The position numbers and the translations under genes were made by a program. From an uncultured Oscillibacter sp. (lineage in GTDB: Bacteria; Bacillota; Clostridia; Oscillospirales; Oscillospiraceae): DNA of 6,129 nt. The DNA lies in the NCBI GenBank assembly GCA_900544615.1, contig UQVS01000038.1, forward strand, positions 1-6,129, written 5' to 3'. This document shows positions 5,937 to 6,129 of this stretch, piece after piece (position 1 is the stretch's first letter; each line of letters starts with the position of its first letter). Under the pieces are notes generated by a model. The model was not told the DNA's origin. It made no database searches and worked only from the letters and a program-made list of their open reading frames with translations.

Positions 5937-5953
5937 GTCTATTTATGATAGAT
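5937..5953. promoter_or_regulatory. Probable repressor operator 1 (GTCTA-N7-TAGAT)
   Basis: GTCTA (5937-5941), TTTATGA (5942-5948), TAGAT (5949-5953): a dyad with one mismatch in the outermost base. It lies in the repressor's 5' untranslated region, just upstream of the ribosome site, and matches the operator at 5967-5985 read on the other strand, including 6 of 7 spacer bases. Confidence 0.65.
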
Positions 5954-5966
5954 TTTTGATACTTGA

Positions 5967-5985
5967 AGTCTATCATAAGTAGACT
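5967..5985. promoter_or_regulatory. Probable repressor operator 2 (AGTCTA-N7-TAGACT)
   Basis: A perfect 6-bp dyad, AGTCTA (5967-5972) and TAGACT (5980-5985), around a 7-bp spacer. One arm coincides with the predicted -10 of the repressor promoter, so binding would block RNA polymerase. BlaI-family proteins bind short dyads of this size. The family's best-known sites have TACA/TGTA cores, so this is a variant. Confidence 0.7.
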
Positions 5986-5996
5986 GTGCCTGTCAA
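5967..5996 (-). promoter_or_regulatory. Promoter of the repressor-M56 operon
   Basis: On the minus strand a consensus -35 TTGACA (5996-5991) is followed by an 18-bp spacer and TAGACT (5972-5967) as -10. Start of transcription would be near 5960, about 45 bp before the repressor ATG, leaving operator 1 inside the leader and operator 2 across the -10. Confidence 0.65.
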
Positions 5997-6129
5997 GCAC
6001 ATTTTACGCCGCTGAAATCAATGAAGGCTACCCGACCTCAGAAAACGGCAAGTTAGCCGCTTTGACAAGCGGCCGTCCAGCGTTTCAGAAGCACGCAAAG
6101 CACGCCGAGGGTAGTGATACCTCCTATGT
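5997..6129. other. Unassigned window end with short open frames on both strands
   Basis: On the minus strand a frame is open from the window edge to a stop at 6053-6055 and ends LKRWTAACQSG; it could be the 3' end of a gene entering from the right. On the plus strand a frame is open from about 5960 to the edge (YAAEINEGYPTSENGKLAAL and onward). It has no ribosome site that I can see and overlaps the repressor promoter. I recognise neither, and at most one can be real. Confidence 0.25.

Noticed and set aside
1..6129. CRISPR array
   Set aside because: No set of regularly spaced 25-40 bp direct repeats is present. The only recurrent motifs are the short TGGGTCA pairs and the operators.

Overview
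The window looks like an accessory region of a Gram-positive Firmicute, most likely a gut Clostridia/Oscillospiraceae-type genome. The signs are moderately high G+C with strong AGGAGG-type ribosome sites, a BlaI/M56 regulatory pair, and a tyrosine recombinase of the kind carried by clostridial integrative elements. No species can be named from sequence alone.

Layout. Bases 3-470 are the 3' end of a tyrosine integrase whose element extends left out of the window. It is followed by a perfect hairpin (475-510), a second hairpin terminator (607-640), and the 3' half of a tRNA-Val(CAC) on the minus strand (641-685), a typical attachment core. The tRNA sequence stops at the anticodon loop and the 5' half is not beside it, so this is an island junction, not a working tRNA. 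Bases 686-878 hold no gene but carry a diverged repeat with paired TGGGTCA words. The same motif recurs at about 518-555 and 3055-3115. Bases 879-1219 (minus) are a broken aldo/keto reductase, with a frameshift in a G run and loss of its C-terminal two thirds at the junction.

Bases 1524-2902 form a two-gene plus-strand operon: a class I SAM-dependent methyltransferase followed immediately by a TenA-type thiaminase II / aminopyrimidine aminohydrolase. It ends in a 26-bp hairpin (2912-2967). No TPP riboswitch is recognisable upstream. A 214-bp gap with a repeat copy separates it from the next unit.

Bases 3182-5915 (minus) are a BlaI/MecI-family repressor followed by a large M56 (BlaR1-like) membrane metalloprotease. 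The M56 protein keeps its zinc-site motif, but its extracytoplasmic part does not resemble a penicillin-binding sensor; it ends in a module with a DxDGDG motif. Two near-identical operators (GTCTA-N7-TAGAY) with centres 31 bp apart overlap and follow the repressor's promoter, which fits autoregulation through sensor-triggered proteolysis of the repressor. Bases 5997-6129 are unassigned and have short open frames on both strands.

The best-supported unusual points are the tRNA-half/repeat architecture suggesting stacked or rearranged integrative elements, the paired operators, and the sensor swap in the M56 protein.
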